Below, piece by piece: positions 47,420 through 57,400 of a stretch of DNA of 64,000 bases. Below the pieces are notes generated by a model. The model had not been told where the DNA came from, searched no databases, and was given only the letters and a program-made list of their open reading frames with translations. Within the stretch, counting starts at the first letter, position 1, and each line of letters opens with the position of its first letter. The position numbers were made by a program, and so were the translations under genes. The stretch is taken from positions 7,753,375-7,817,374 of the forward strand of contig CAIIXF020000005.1 in NCBI GenBank assembly GCA_903813345.2, written 5' to 3'. Origin of the DNA: Owenia fusiformis. Its lineage: Eukaryota > Annelida > Polychaeta > Sabellida > Oweniidae.

Positions 47420-48494
47420 AAATAAAGAAGAATGTGGTTAATATACAAACATTTTAAAATGTAAATATTATTGATAAATCATTAGTGATCATGTCAGTAT
47501 TAGGACAACTGGGTATTGCACCCTTTTTGGAATATAAAAAATCAAATATCAGTCTTTTGTAAACATTTGCCTCCTTCCAAAATGGTGAAATAATTGGTCA
47601 TTCTTACTAAAAAGGTAGGATTAAGCACCTGTCAAACATACATGATATATGTGTAGCCACATAACATACAGGTTCAATAATCAAGAATAATAACAAAGAA
47701 GTGACAACTAACATAGACACATAATTAGACAACTTGTACACAAAAGGATAATGGAAAAATACTTTCAATACAAAATTGAAAATAACATTGTTAAGTACTG
47801 TACAATACGTACCAGCAGCTAAGCTTCTAATATAAGGTCCCAGTGATAGCCTAGCAACGATGAGACAGTAATATACAGCAACAACTAATCATATAGGGAC
47901 AGCCTGTCAAGTTACAATGCTGATAACATCCTTCATGGGGGTCTATCCTTTTCTGGCTATTATAACAACTGTAACGTGGGTTTAACATCTTTGTAGGTTC
48001 TCGGAATATCGCTTCTTCAAATTCACATTTGTTGGCTTGTTGCCTGTGTTGGACTCCACAAATTTTACATGTGATATTTTATGTAGTCTATGGGCACTTT
48101 GATATATGACATTACACAGTTCAGAGGCACGCTTCATTTAATATATTTCCTGATAAGACCAATCGAAACTTGATTCTTTTTCTACATGACACAGATAAGT
48201 TCCACATTATTTCCAATTCCTCTCCACGAACTGATTAGATCAGCGTCTTTGCACCATTTCGAATAAGATATTGATATTAGTATAAAACAGCATTCCATGA
48301 TTATAGTTTATTTGAAGCTTTAAGCTTATAAGCACTTCATTATTATGAATTATTAAACTAATTTTTCTCCCTTATATACGCAGGGCTCGATTGTGATGTG
48401 GGCAACACCATATTGTTATTTTGATTGATTTATCATGCATTTATCACAAAACGTCACTATCTCACAACATATAATAAGTTCATATTGGTTGGAT
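47420..48494 (-). other. RBM15 downstream region / 3' UTR
   Basis: About 1 kb on the 3' side of the minus-strand RBM15 frame. Possible poly(A) signal TTTATT (AATAAA on the minus strand) at 48307-48312. Two short overlapping minus-strand frames at 47.9-48.15 kb are within chance expectation. Confidence 0.35.
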
Positions 48495-50618
48495 TTACTG
48501 ATTTCGCGTCACTACGATCACAATATGATCTTCATTCATTGGTTCGATTCCCAACTTAGGTGCCCTCTTAAGGAGAAACTGTTGGCCGAAGTCTGAAGGG
48601 GGAATAGCATGTAGCACCCCCTGCTCTCTTTCCCTTGTTGGGTTAGGGGGCAATGTAATCACGCCTGCAGCTTGTTTCTGCTTCAAATACGTCACTAGGT
48701 TCTTTAATGGGCGCTGTTGAAGAGTAGCGTCACTTAAAGAATGGTTCGTTGATGGCACAGCTATCAATATACAATGGTTATTCGGTCCACTACATTCAAC
48801 CTTTCTTGTCACTTCTTCTAATTTGGCAGGTTGGTCCAGACGTAAACGTTGTGCAATGCGTAACATAGGGGTCTCTGTAGATGTTGCGTCCCTCATCAAT
48901 GTATCAACTATAGCAACATCTCCCATCACAATATGCATTCGTGCAGGAAATGCACTATTTTTCATAATGAGAACACCATTCCATGCTACTTGAAGGCATT
49001 TGATGAAATCTGTAAATGTGTTGACATGATCGAATACTGAAACATCTTGTTTATCATTTGACCTAGAAGGATCATCAGGGACATTTAGATGATTCTCTTC
49101 ATCTGATCGTCTTCTAGATCCTTGATAATCACCATTCCCTTCAGGGGTCCTTGATCTAAAGCTTGATTCATTTTCTATGCTTTTGGGTCCACTGCGTCGA
49201 TCTTGATCATAACGACGTCTGTCACTATTTGACCTGCGAATATCTTTAAAACGATCTCGGGAATTTCCATTCTGATCATTGTTTCTCCTACTGCTTGAAG
49301 GTTCTTCCTGTATTTTAGGCGCAAAGCCAAACTTAGCATTGAGATCAATTTCACCAGTAGCATATTTAGGATCTACGAAATCTATTCTCAATCTCACATT
49401 ATCAGGTCCACCTAGGGCTACACCACGCATATTCTGTGCAGCAGCTTGTGCTGCATCAATGCTGCCTAACAATACAAACGCAAAATCACGTCCTGGGGGC
49501 CACAAGATTTTGTTTATAACACCAAATCGATCAAATTCTGTCTCCAAGGTTTCCATGCTTATCCATGGACCCAGGCCTCCAACCCATAAACATGCAGATG
49601 GTATTGCTTTTCCATAACCAATTTTACACTCATAACGTCCAATATATTGACCAGACACTTCCCGTTTAGCTCTATGGGCATCATCCAAACTCAAATAACG
49701 AATAAACGCATATGCATTTCCCGTTCCTCTTGGTGGTCTCTTCACATCAATATCTTCAATCTGACCATATTGACTGAATATCTTCACTAACTCATCTTGA
49801 TTAATATCAAGGTCTAAGTTACCCGCAAACAAAGTTGAAGTTGCTTCAGGGTCATCTTCAGGTGGAATATGATGCAAATGATGTGGGAATTTTCTTCCAT
49901 CTTGATCACTTGGTGAAAATTTGTTCATATCTCTTATATCTTCTTTTCTCTCATATTTACGGTCAACTCTTGGACCATTATCACGATTACTTGAAAGCAT
50001 TCTGTTACGTGCTGACCCTGGTGAATTACTTCTATTTGAATATGTGTCTTGGCGCACCGGACTTGGACTACGTAAAGGTCTTGAATTTTGTGGTTTATCA
50101 TAATGATACCTCCTGTAGACTGCTTCGATTCTCAGTGGCTTATCAAACATGTATAACTTGTTTTGACGAGCATATTTGGCATCACGAGCATCCTCTGGTT
50201 TGTCAAAATTAATATATGCCACTCTACCATGTTGGTTTCTTGTAATTTTGATATTGAATTCCCCAAACTTTTTGAACTGTCCAAAAAGGTGTTCACGTAA
50301 TTGACCATCGGGAATTTGTTCATCAGCTCTTGTGACTGCAAGTGATGAAAACTCTTGCTCCCCTTGTTTATCAAAAGTTCTCTTCTCCAGTCTAGGATAA
50401 TTATCATATCCTCGATCATCGCGAGGACGTTTCGACCTGAAACCGTCACCACTGTCTTGATATCTGTCGATTTTTTGAAAATCCCTCATTTTTGAATCAA
50501 TTCTTGGACCTCTGTCTCGACTAAAATCTTGACTACGATAATCTCTGGGGTCATTATTGTAATCTGTGTAGCCTCGTTTACCCCGGGGTCCACTGTCCAT
50601 TTCTTGTTGTCTTTTCAT
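48495..50618 (-). CDS. RBM15: RBM15/spenito RNA-binding protein, 3 RRM + SPOC
   Basis: I start at the ATG of MKRQQEMDSGPRGKRG (50616-50618), giving 707 residues; the frame is open 39 codons further upstream but without an earlier ATG. Domains: arginine-rich N-terminus; RRM1 about 92-168 (FKKFGEFNIKI, GRVAYINFDKPEDARDAKYA); RRM2 about 261-336 (TLFAGNLDLDINQDEL, AYAFIRYLSLDDAHRAK); RRM3 about 342-415 (CLWVGGLGPWISMETLETEF, MRGVALGGPDNVRLRIDFVD); an RS/RD-rich linker; SPOC about 541-695 (AWNGVLIMKNSAFPARMHIV, RLRLDQPAKLEEVTRKV, NLVTYLKQKQAAGVITLPPN). RBM15 proteins are nuclear, recruit the m6A writer complex to RNA and act in splicing and dosage control. Single-exon coding matches the mostly one-exon vertebrate gene. 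It ends VTRNQ-stop; an alternative donor overlaps the stop (CA|GTAAAT), so a spliced C-terminus is possible. RBM15 versus RBM15B is not meaningful outside vertebrates. Confidence 0.93.
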   Translation of the reverse strand: MKRQQEMDSGPRGKRGYTDYNNDPRDYRSQDFSRDRGPRIDSKMRDFQKIDRYQDSGDGFRSKRPRDDRGYDNYPRLEKRTFDKQGEQEFSSLAVTRADEQIPDGQLREHLFGQFKKFGEFNIKITRNQHGRVAYINFDKPEDARDAKYARQNKLYMFDKPLRIEAVYRRYHYDKPQNSRPLRSPSPVRQDTYSNRSNSPGSARNRMLSSNRDNGPRVDRKYERKEDIRDMNKFSPSDQDGRKFPHHLHHIPPEDDPEATSTLFAGNLDLDINQDELVKIFSQYGQIEDIDVKRPPRGTGNAYAFIRYLSLDDAHRAKREVSGQYIGRYECKIGYGKAIPSACLWVGGLGPWISMETLETEFDRFGVINKILWPPGRDFAFVLLGSIDAAQAAAQNMRGVALGGPDNVRLRIDFVDPKYATGEIDLNAKFGFAPKIQEEPSSSRRNNDQNGNSRDRFKDIRRSNSDRRRYDQDRRSGPKSIENESSFRSRTPEGNGDYQGSRRRSDEENHLNVPDDPSRSNDKQDVSVFDHVNTFTDFIKCLQVAWNGVLIMKNSAFPARMHIVMGDVAIVDTLMRDATSTETPMLRIAQRLRLDQPAKLEEVTRKVECSGPNNHCILIAVPSTNHSLSDATLQQRPLKNLVTYLKQKQAAGVITLPPNPTREREQGVLHAIPPSDFGQQFLLKRAPKLGIEPMNEDHIVIVVTRNQ

Positions 50619-50680
50619 ATTTGCAATATATTCATATTTGGAAAAGTGTTCTATATTTTGGGTTTCAATTTTGTTTTCCA

Positions 50681-50716
50681 ACGTCCACCATATTGGATTC
50701 ACACGCCTATATAAAT
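50681..50716. repeat. 36-bp sequence in RBM15 5' region shared with 53731-53766
   Basis: GTCCACCATATTGGATTCAC followed by ACGCCTATATAAAT lies just upstream of the RBM15 start codon and matches 53731-53766 at about 31 of 36 positions. On the minus strand it contains CAATATGGTGGAC, which resembles a YY1-type core motif. Confidence 0.5.
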
Positions 50717-50739
50717 CACTACGCAAAGTAGTCACTCAA

Positions 50740-51380
50740 TTAAGAAATTCAGTTATACTGAAAACTACTTGTCATACTACTACTTGTGTCAAATTGAAAT
50801 ACGCAACTAGTTCGAATTTATAATCTTCATTTGAAATCCCTGACAATTGATTGATATTTAGATAATGAACTTAGGAACTATATTTAGAACATTTATTGGG
50901 AACTCACGTTTAATACGTCATCAATTTATGTGTACACAATCGAAATTTCTATTGCAGCATGAATAATGAAAATCAAACAGGTTTGTTGTAATTTTAGCCT
51001 TAGTTTAGTGATATATTCATTCAGATTTTGGCAACATTTTAAATGCGATGATCTGACCAATCGTACATGGTTTTATCACCCTGGTAATACATTTGTTCTC
51101 TGGTATGAGAAGTTTGCAATGTGTCCTCGGGGGGGGGGGGGGGGGGTCACTAGATCTCTACAAAATTTGGTGGGGGTTAGCACAGTGAAAAGAATTTCCT
51201 TCATATTATCATTATAACTACGAACGCGGAATCTTTTTTTTTCAAAATTATTGATGTTTTTTTCAAATGTTATCGCATCCTACAGTCGGAGACATGACCT
51301 CAACCATCAAAAGTTGTCACAATGAGCTAAATTCCTACCAAATCGAACTAATGTCTTCGTGAATCGCCATGTTTATGATC
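50740..51380. other. Upstream of RBM15; no gene seen
   Basis: Likely contains the RBM15 promoter near 50.62-50.9 kb, but no core element can be proved. It includes an 18-base G run at 51129-51146, with possible polymorphism or sequencing uncertainty. Confidence 0.4.
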
Positions 51381-51383
51381 CAG

Positions 51384-52150
51384 GGAGGATTGACTCCCAG
51401 AATGCAACATCATATCCTTATTTAGAGTCAATACGTCCAAATCCAAACAGGGGGGTAAACACGAACGGGTTCCAAATAATGGCAAGCAGATCATTGAATT
51501 GAATAATAGTACCTCTACTACCTCTACATAATATTTATAGCCTGAAAGATACAATATAATGATGTGTACCAACAATCTTACAATAAAATAATCAATTATG
51601 ATGATTTAGGTGTTCGGAATTACCCCCATGCTAGTGTTTGGAATTACCCCACAAACTCTGTGCATTTAAATAAATAGATGTCAGTAATAAATGATTTAAA
51701 TTTGGGTTTCTTGATATGCAGGGGTGACAGGATCCAGTATCATAAGTTAAGGGTATCATATAATGATATACCATCAATCTAATAATTAAAACAATTAAGT
51801 TTAAGTTAAGTGTTTGGAATTACCCCCATGCAAGTGTTCGGATTTACCCCCCAAAAAAACTCCTGTTCGGAATTACCCCCCTAAAATACCTTGTAGTAAA
51901 AATGGAATAACCCAGATATTTTTTACAATTTTTCGTAATTTTTTCTGCAAATGCATTCTACAGTGGATAATTCACATAATATATATAGAATCATAGCATA
52001 GATGTGCAGTACAGCCAAGCTAACTACATTTTTTGATGGGGGTGTTTGGAAATAGACGTACTGACTCTACTCATGACAGGTTTCAAAATGGAGGAACAGC
52101 ATTTTTGAAAGCTGGCACGTGTCATGTTGCATTCTGGGAGCCAATTCTCC
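51384..52150. mobile_element. MITE-like element with internal GGAATTACCCC repeats
   Basis: Inverted ends GGAGGATTGACTCCCAGAAT (GCAACAT) and ATGTTGCATTCTGGGAGCC AATTCTCC. A further inverted block is AGAGTCAATACGTCCAAATC / GTACTGACTCT. Inside, GTGTTCGGAATTACCCCC occurs about five times (51610-51880). Non-coding. A target duplication is not evident. Confidence 0.6.
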
Positions 52151-52203
52151 TTGTGTTGAATCGAGCTCCAAAATCACCTCAACATTTGAAGAGTTGGCAT
52201 TAA

Positions 52204-52606
52204 GGTTCAGCTGGAAAGTAACATTTTGGTAAAAATTGCTATACCTGCACATGTTATTTTCTGGTACATATTTAAGTATGAAGGCATGTGTGTATTTCCT
52301 TGCTTTTTTCAGGAAAGTATCATTACACTGTCTACTTTTAGTAAACCTGGAAACAGGTCAATGGTAACTCCTGTGTTGTCTGGAAACTTTGAAAGAAAAT
52401 TTGGAAAAACAGGAAGTGTGGAATATCAGAATTCCCTGGAGTTCCCTTTGAACGCCTACCAGATATTCTAAAAGAAGACAATGTAATGATACTTTCCTGA
52501 AAAAAGCAAGGAAATTGATACATGCCTTCATACTTTATTTTGTACCAGAAAATAACATGTGCAGGTATAGCAATTTTTTACCAAAATGTTACTTTCCAGC
52601 TGTACC
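52204..52606. mobile_element. TTAA-flanked MITE, third family, nearly full hairpin
   Basis: Ends GGTTCAGCTGGAAAGTAACA and TGTTACTTTCCAGCTGTACC, bounded by TTAA at 52200-52203 and 52607-52610. The inverted repeats run about 140 bp per side (GCTATACCTGCACATGTTAT and its reverse), leaving a centre of roughly 120 bp. 403 bp total. A very strong foldback structure. Confidence 0.88.
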
Positions 52607-53289
52607 TTAACATGTGAATTTCACTTCATATTTTTAAGTTCCTATTTGTCATTATGGACACAAATTACGGAGAAAATAGAGCACTCAATTCACTGAGGTA
52701 AGAATTTATGACGTATGTGACAGAATGTATTTTTCATAGTGTTAGTAATTATTTATGTTCACCACTTTATGACCCCAACTACGTTTGTGGACCACAATCT
52801 AAAGTGGTAACAGGATTCGATAATTTCAGATGGATAATACACATCTTCATCATGAATTTTGAGATTTGGCAGTGATACTGGCCCGACATAACATCCTTAA
52901 CGATCTAGAAAAACATATCTCAATCTTGCTATTATGATGGCAAGTTATCCCATAGTTGAGGTCAAATCTGTAGAATAACACGTATATATATTAACGATAT
53001 TTTGCAAATGCTTGGAAAAAGCGATATCTGTGGAATACGGAGAATATTCCACATATATCACTTTTTTCCACTGATTTGAAAACTCCCGCAAATGTGACGT
53101 ACATTGTTACATGGTTACATGTTATATGCTTACATCGTGATTTCATGACGTCACAATCACAAATATGGAAATGATTAATGTTTTGGCTAATAGTAATTAG
53201 TTGAGACAAATAAAACTGAATGTTGTTGTGAAATGCTTAGGAAGGTAAACTATGGGATGATTTGACCTCAACTATGGGATAATTAGAAA

Positions 53290-53423
53290 ATCCTATGATT
53301 TTTTCGTGATATCATTTTAATCCACTTGTTAATATCAATATCTGCACTAATTTGCTACGCTCACTCGTCCAGATATTGATATCAACTCGTGGATAAAAAT
53401 GATATCCCTCAAAATCATAGGAT
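53290..53423. repeat. Hairpin element with TTGCTACGCTCACTCGT loop
   Basis: Arms ATCCTATGATTTTTTCGTGA (left) and AAAATCATAGGAT (right), continuing with GATATCATTTTAATCCACT / GTGGATAAAAATGATATC and AATATCAATATCTG / CAGATATTGATATC. Loop TTTGCTACGCTCACTCGT is shared with 25149-25282. Confidence 0.7.
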
Positions 53424-53730
53424 ATCCTATACATAATACTACAAATGTAAGTACTGCAAAATTCATAAAATTCGTAAAATGCTACTTGCTCCGCTTCAAG
53501 ACCTCAGATTGCGGGACACATGTGCAGTATACGTCTAGAAATGAAATTCTACATGGATCTTTCCAAACCCGATATTTATTGCTTAGTATTGATCTTCCCA
53601 CTATCGCGGGTCCTAGGCTGAACCCCCAGATATCAATATATTTCCATACCAATCTGCCAAATTTCAATGTGTTCCCATACCAACTAAAATGACGCCCCAA
53701 AAGCCATTACAAATATTCAAATATAAGACC

Positions 53731-53766
53731 AATGTCCACCATATTGGGTTCACACACCTATGTAAA
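53731..53766. repeat. Second copy of the RBM15-upstream 36-mer
   Basis: GTCCACCATATTGGGTTCAC then ACACCTATGTAAAT, about 3 kb from and in the same orientation as 50681-50716. Confidence 0.5.
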
Positions 53767-54432
53767 TAAAAAGAATAAAATAAATAAATAAAATATAAGA
53801 CCAATGCCATACCAAATGTACCTTGATGACTGGGTACGTAACGTTCCTACCAGGGTTAGGACTTAGGAATTTGATTTTTTCATTTTATTCCTCAAAATGC
53901 CCAAATGAACTCCAACTCAACATACCAGTCATACAATCAATCAAGCAAACAATAAACCAAGCAATCAACTAATCTATCAATAAACCAACTGGCAAAACAA
54001 ACAAACATTGATAATCTGTCAATCACTCAGGCAATGAATAAATCAAGCAACTAACATTGAATATCCTAGATGCGATTAGAAATAATCTTGATTTACATCA
54101 TTAAAAATTCACAATTCAGTCAAACTGGTGTCATATCTGGAATCTGCATATAAAATTACATCTACAAATGCGGTTTTGAAAAGAGTTTATCAACTTTGAA
54201 AATTTAATTTTCTTTGAAAATGTGACTTCTAGGTCGGGGAGATTCCCATTTAGGCAAATCCATTTATTGGTAGGAGCACTCTATTTAGTTTGAAAACTCA
54301 TCATTTATTTATTATGGCTAGCACTGTAATAGCTTTTAACTGGAATGCTTAAAGTGTGGCTAGACATATAGATCACAATGAATAAATGCACCATGGTCTG
54401 ATTGTCCCTATTATCTGATTGCAGAAAGCAAT

Positions 54433-57400
54433 ATGGGTGAAAAGAAGGATCTGCAAGATGAGCATGAAGCTATTCATCAAGATGAAGGTATAGTAATTAC
54501 TTATTCTGGGTATATAGTTTATATTCCAACATGGCACATTCTGCAAAACATAGTTTTCTCCATTTGATTTTACATGATAACTATATTAACAATGATAACT
54601 GTATTTAATTGTGGTAAGCTAATAACTGCGGCTGCTGTTCTCTGCCATCAGAACCACTGAACCATTTAGTGGAGCGGTTTTAATATAATTTATAATTATT
54701 TGAGTACATATCCTCTGCCTGTGTTGCTGTAGTTTAACATTTTTTGTCACACTCACACTGTACATGCACTTTATTTTGCCTTCATTGTACAGTGAGACCT
54801 GTAAAGTGGAACATGTCTAGAAGTGGAACACCTCTATTAGTGGAACACTTCTTGAGTTCCAAATCCAACTGACTTAATGTTGGATAAACCTCTATTAGTG
54901 GCCTCCCAAGCGGAATACTTTTTACAATATAATACTTTTTAGAGATACCAAATGTCTTCCACTTAATAGACAGGTTTTACTGTAATTCAAACCATTGCTG
55001 ATTTTCAGATTCCGATTCATTATTAAGTGATGAATCTGATGAGGTCTCAGATGAGCAGGAAGAACTGTCAAATCCCAGAGTGTTGATGCGAGAATCCAAT
55101 CCTGAGCTTCCTGAGACTGTTTCTGTCCTTGAAACACCAGATGGAGGAAAGGTTTACCTGGTGGGAACAGCTCATTTTAGTGAGAGCAGTCAGGAAGATG
55201 TTGCTAAGGTAACATTTAAATGCCACAATTGTCTCAGTTCTCAGGCTTGTATTCAAACCCACAATTGCAGTTTGCAGGTGTTAATTATTTTTGTCTGAAT
55301 ATTGCCCAAATATTGTACACCCAATCAACACTCTAAAATCATGGTACCATAGGGTGCATTAAGAGTATGGTAGTATTGATGGTACTGTTTGAGAACGATA
55401 CGGTTCTATATTTCAAGGTATCATGCAGTGCTTCAGCCAAAATGATACTGTACATGTACAGTACTGTTAGAGATTGGCTGAATATAATTATCCTATCCCT
55501 AATAGAGATACATTACATCTTAAATGCAAATACATAGGCTCTAAGGTATTGTATTCAAAAACTGATTCTGACAGATCTTGGTTGATCTCTGTTACAAAAT
55601 ATCCGGATACAGAGATACTGGGGTTTCAAAAATCTTGGTATCAACAATAAATACTTGTGCATTTGTTTTTCAGGTGATAAAGGCTACTCAGCCTGATGTG
55701 GTCATGGTAGAACTATGTAGTAGTAGGGTAAACATACTCAGAATGGATGAGGAAACATTACTCAAGGAGGCAAAAGACATCAACATGGAGAAAATTAAAG
55801 CAGCAATACAACAAGTAAATATTTCTGTTAAATTACACACTATGGTTGTGATGAGGGTGATTGCTATCCTGAGTGAATATTATAAAGACATAATTGACAT
55901 AATTAATTAAAGATGCAGACTTACTTTTGAATCATTCCTCGTATACATGTACATTTACAGTCATTATGCTGTACCATTAATCCTTTGCTTTTCATGATTC
56001 CCTCAGGTTTGACTACATCGGGTTCTTAATATAAAAAATTCAATCATTTGAAAAGTTATGAACATTACTTAGTGAGACTTTGTTGTTATTTTCGATCCTT
56101 AAGGGCTGTTAATTGAGTGCAAAAAGATTCAATGAGATTATTTATATATTTTAACGTGTAAAAATCAAAAATCTCCAAAGATAAATTTCAAAGAAAATAT
56201 CTAAAACCTTATGATATTGAAACTTAAAATGTGCAAATCATAATAACAATGAAGAGAAGATTAATGTAGCGCTTTAAGTTTTAATACAGCAATATTTACA
56301 CAAAGCAATGGTACAGATAAGAAGAACAATCCACAAGAATTGATTCACACTGAGAAGTCTAGGAGAGATTGTTACATACTGAGAAAATCAGAATCCTCTC
56401 ATATCTGTTGCAGAGTGGCGTCCTGCAGGGGATCATGCATCTCTTACTGCTGAGTATGTCTGCCCATCTAACCAAAGAGCTTGGCATGGCACCAGGTGGG
56501 GAGTTTAGACGAGCATTTAAAGAGGTTGGTATATACCAGTCAGAGTATAGGTCTAGCTCTTACCTGTCTAGTTTAGTAAAGGTACAAGTGTATGCATGTC
56601 CATTTTTTTTTTTTTTTAAACAATAGGTTTATTTCATTGATATATTTTTCATGGCATAGTACACAATCATGCGGCAAATCGCCTTCTGGCATTTTATGTC
56701 CGCTTTCAATTACAATGTTACATATAAATATACGAAAAATTCAAGAAAAATAAAACACACCCACTGTTTAGATGTGGCATGTTATAAATGAAGTGTACTG
56801 ACGGGGACCTGCTGCAACATAGATGGGGCGACCAATTACACAAAGGGGTTGAGTAAGTGGGGTCTAAGGTAGTCAGATTATGTACAACCATGCACAACCA
56901 TTAACAGTTTTCTAAAAGAAATGTTGCTGTCAACTGAAATAGTTTGTCTAATTTATCATGGGTGAGTTCGGGATCACCAAAGAGATATAAATCAATTTTA
57001 TCCTGTTGGGTTTTATAACGTGATATATCATCCACAATTAACTCAATGGCTTCATTGAATTGATGGAGTTTATTCATTCTCATGGGGCAGCTAAAAAATA
57101 AATGTCTAAAGGTCTCAGGGGACCCACACTCACAGTTTGGGGAGTCAACATTATTCCAGTTGTGAGATATCAATTGGGTCTTCAAAATAAGGTCGACTCT
57201 GGCTCTGTTGAGGTACATCTCTTGCCTGCGATTTAGAATATTAAGGGACACAGTAGATATAATCCCAGGGAACATTTCGATTTTTAGTCTCCTTTTAAAG
57301 GAGGCCAATGAAGGAAGGGACTTCAGATAAGGCTGATCACGTTGTACATTGTTCCATATCTCGACCATCTTGTATATTGGTGATTTTCTGGGATGATTAA

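Larger units (their letters stand above)
52610..54430. other. Intergenic region between divergent RBM15 and TRABD, no gene seen
   Basis: It holds the hairpin at 53290-53423, the copy of the RBM15-upstream 36-mer at 53731-53766, and a low-complexity AATCAAGCAA-type stretch at 53915-54060. The TRABD promoter should lie near the right end. Confidence 0.45.

Noticed and set aside
47982-48137. 51-codon ATG frame MKRASELCNVIYQ... and an overlapping Cys-rich 71-codon frame downstream of RBM15
   Set aside because: Lengths are within chance expectation, the frames exclude each other, and no usable splice donor continues either.
49279-50452. Antisense and shifted frames of 60-125 codons within RBM15
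   Set aside because: Shadow frames of a conserved coding exon; the RRM and SPOC frame explains the openness.
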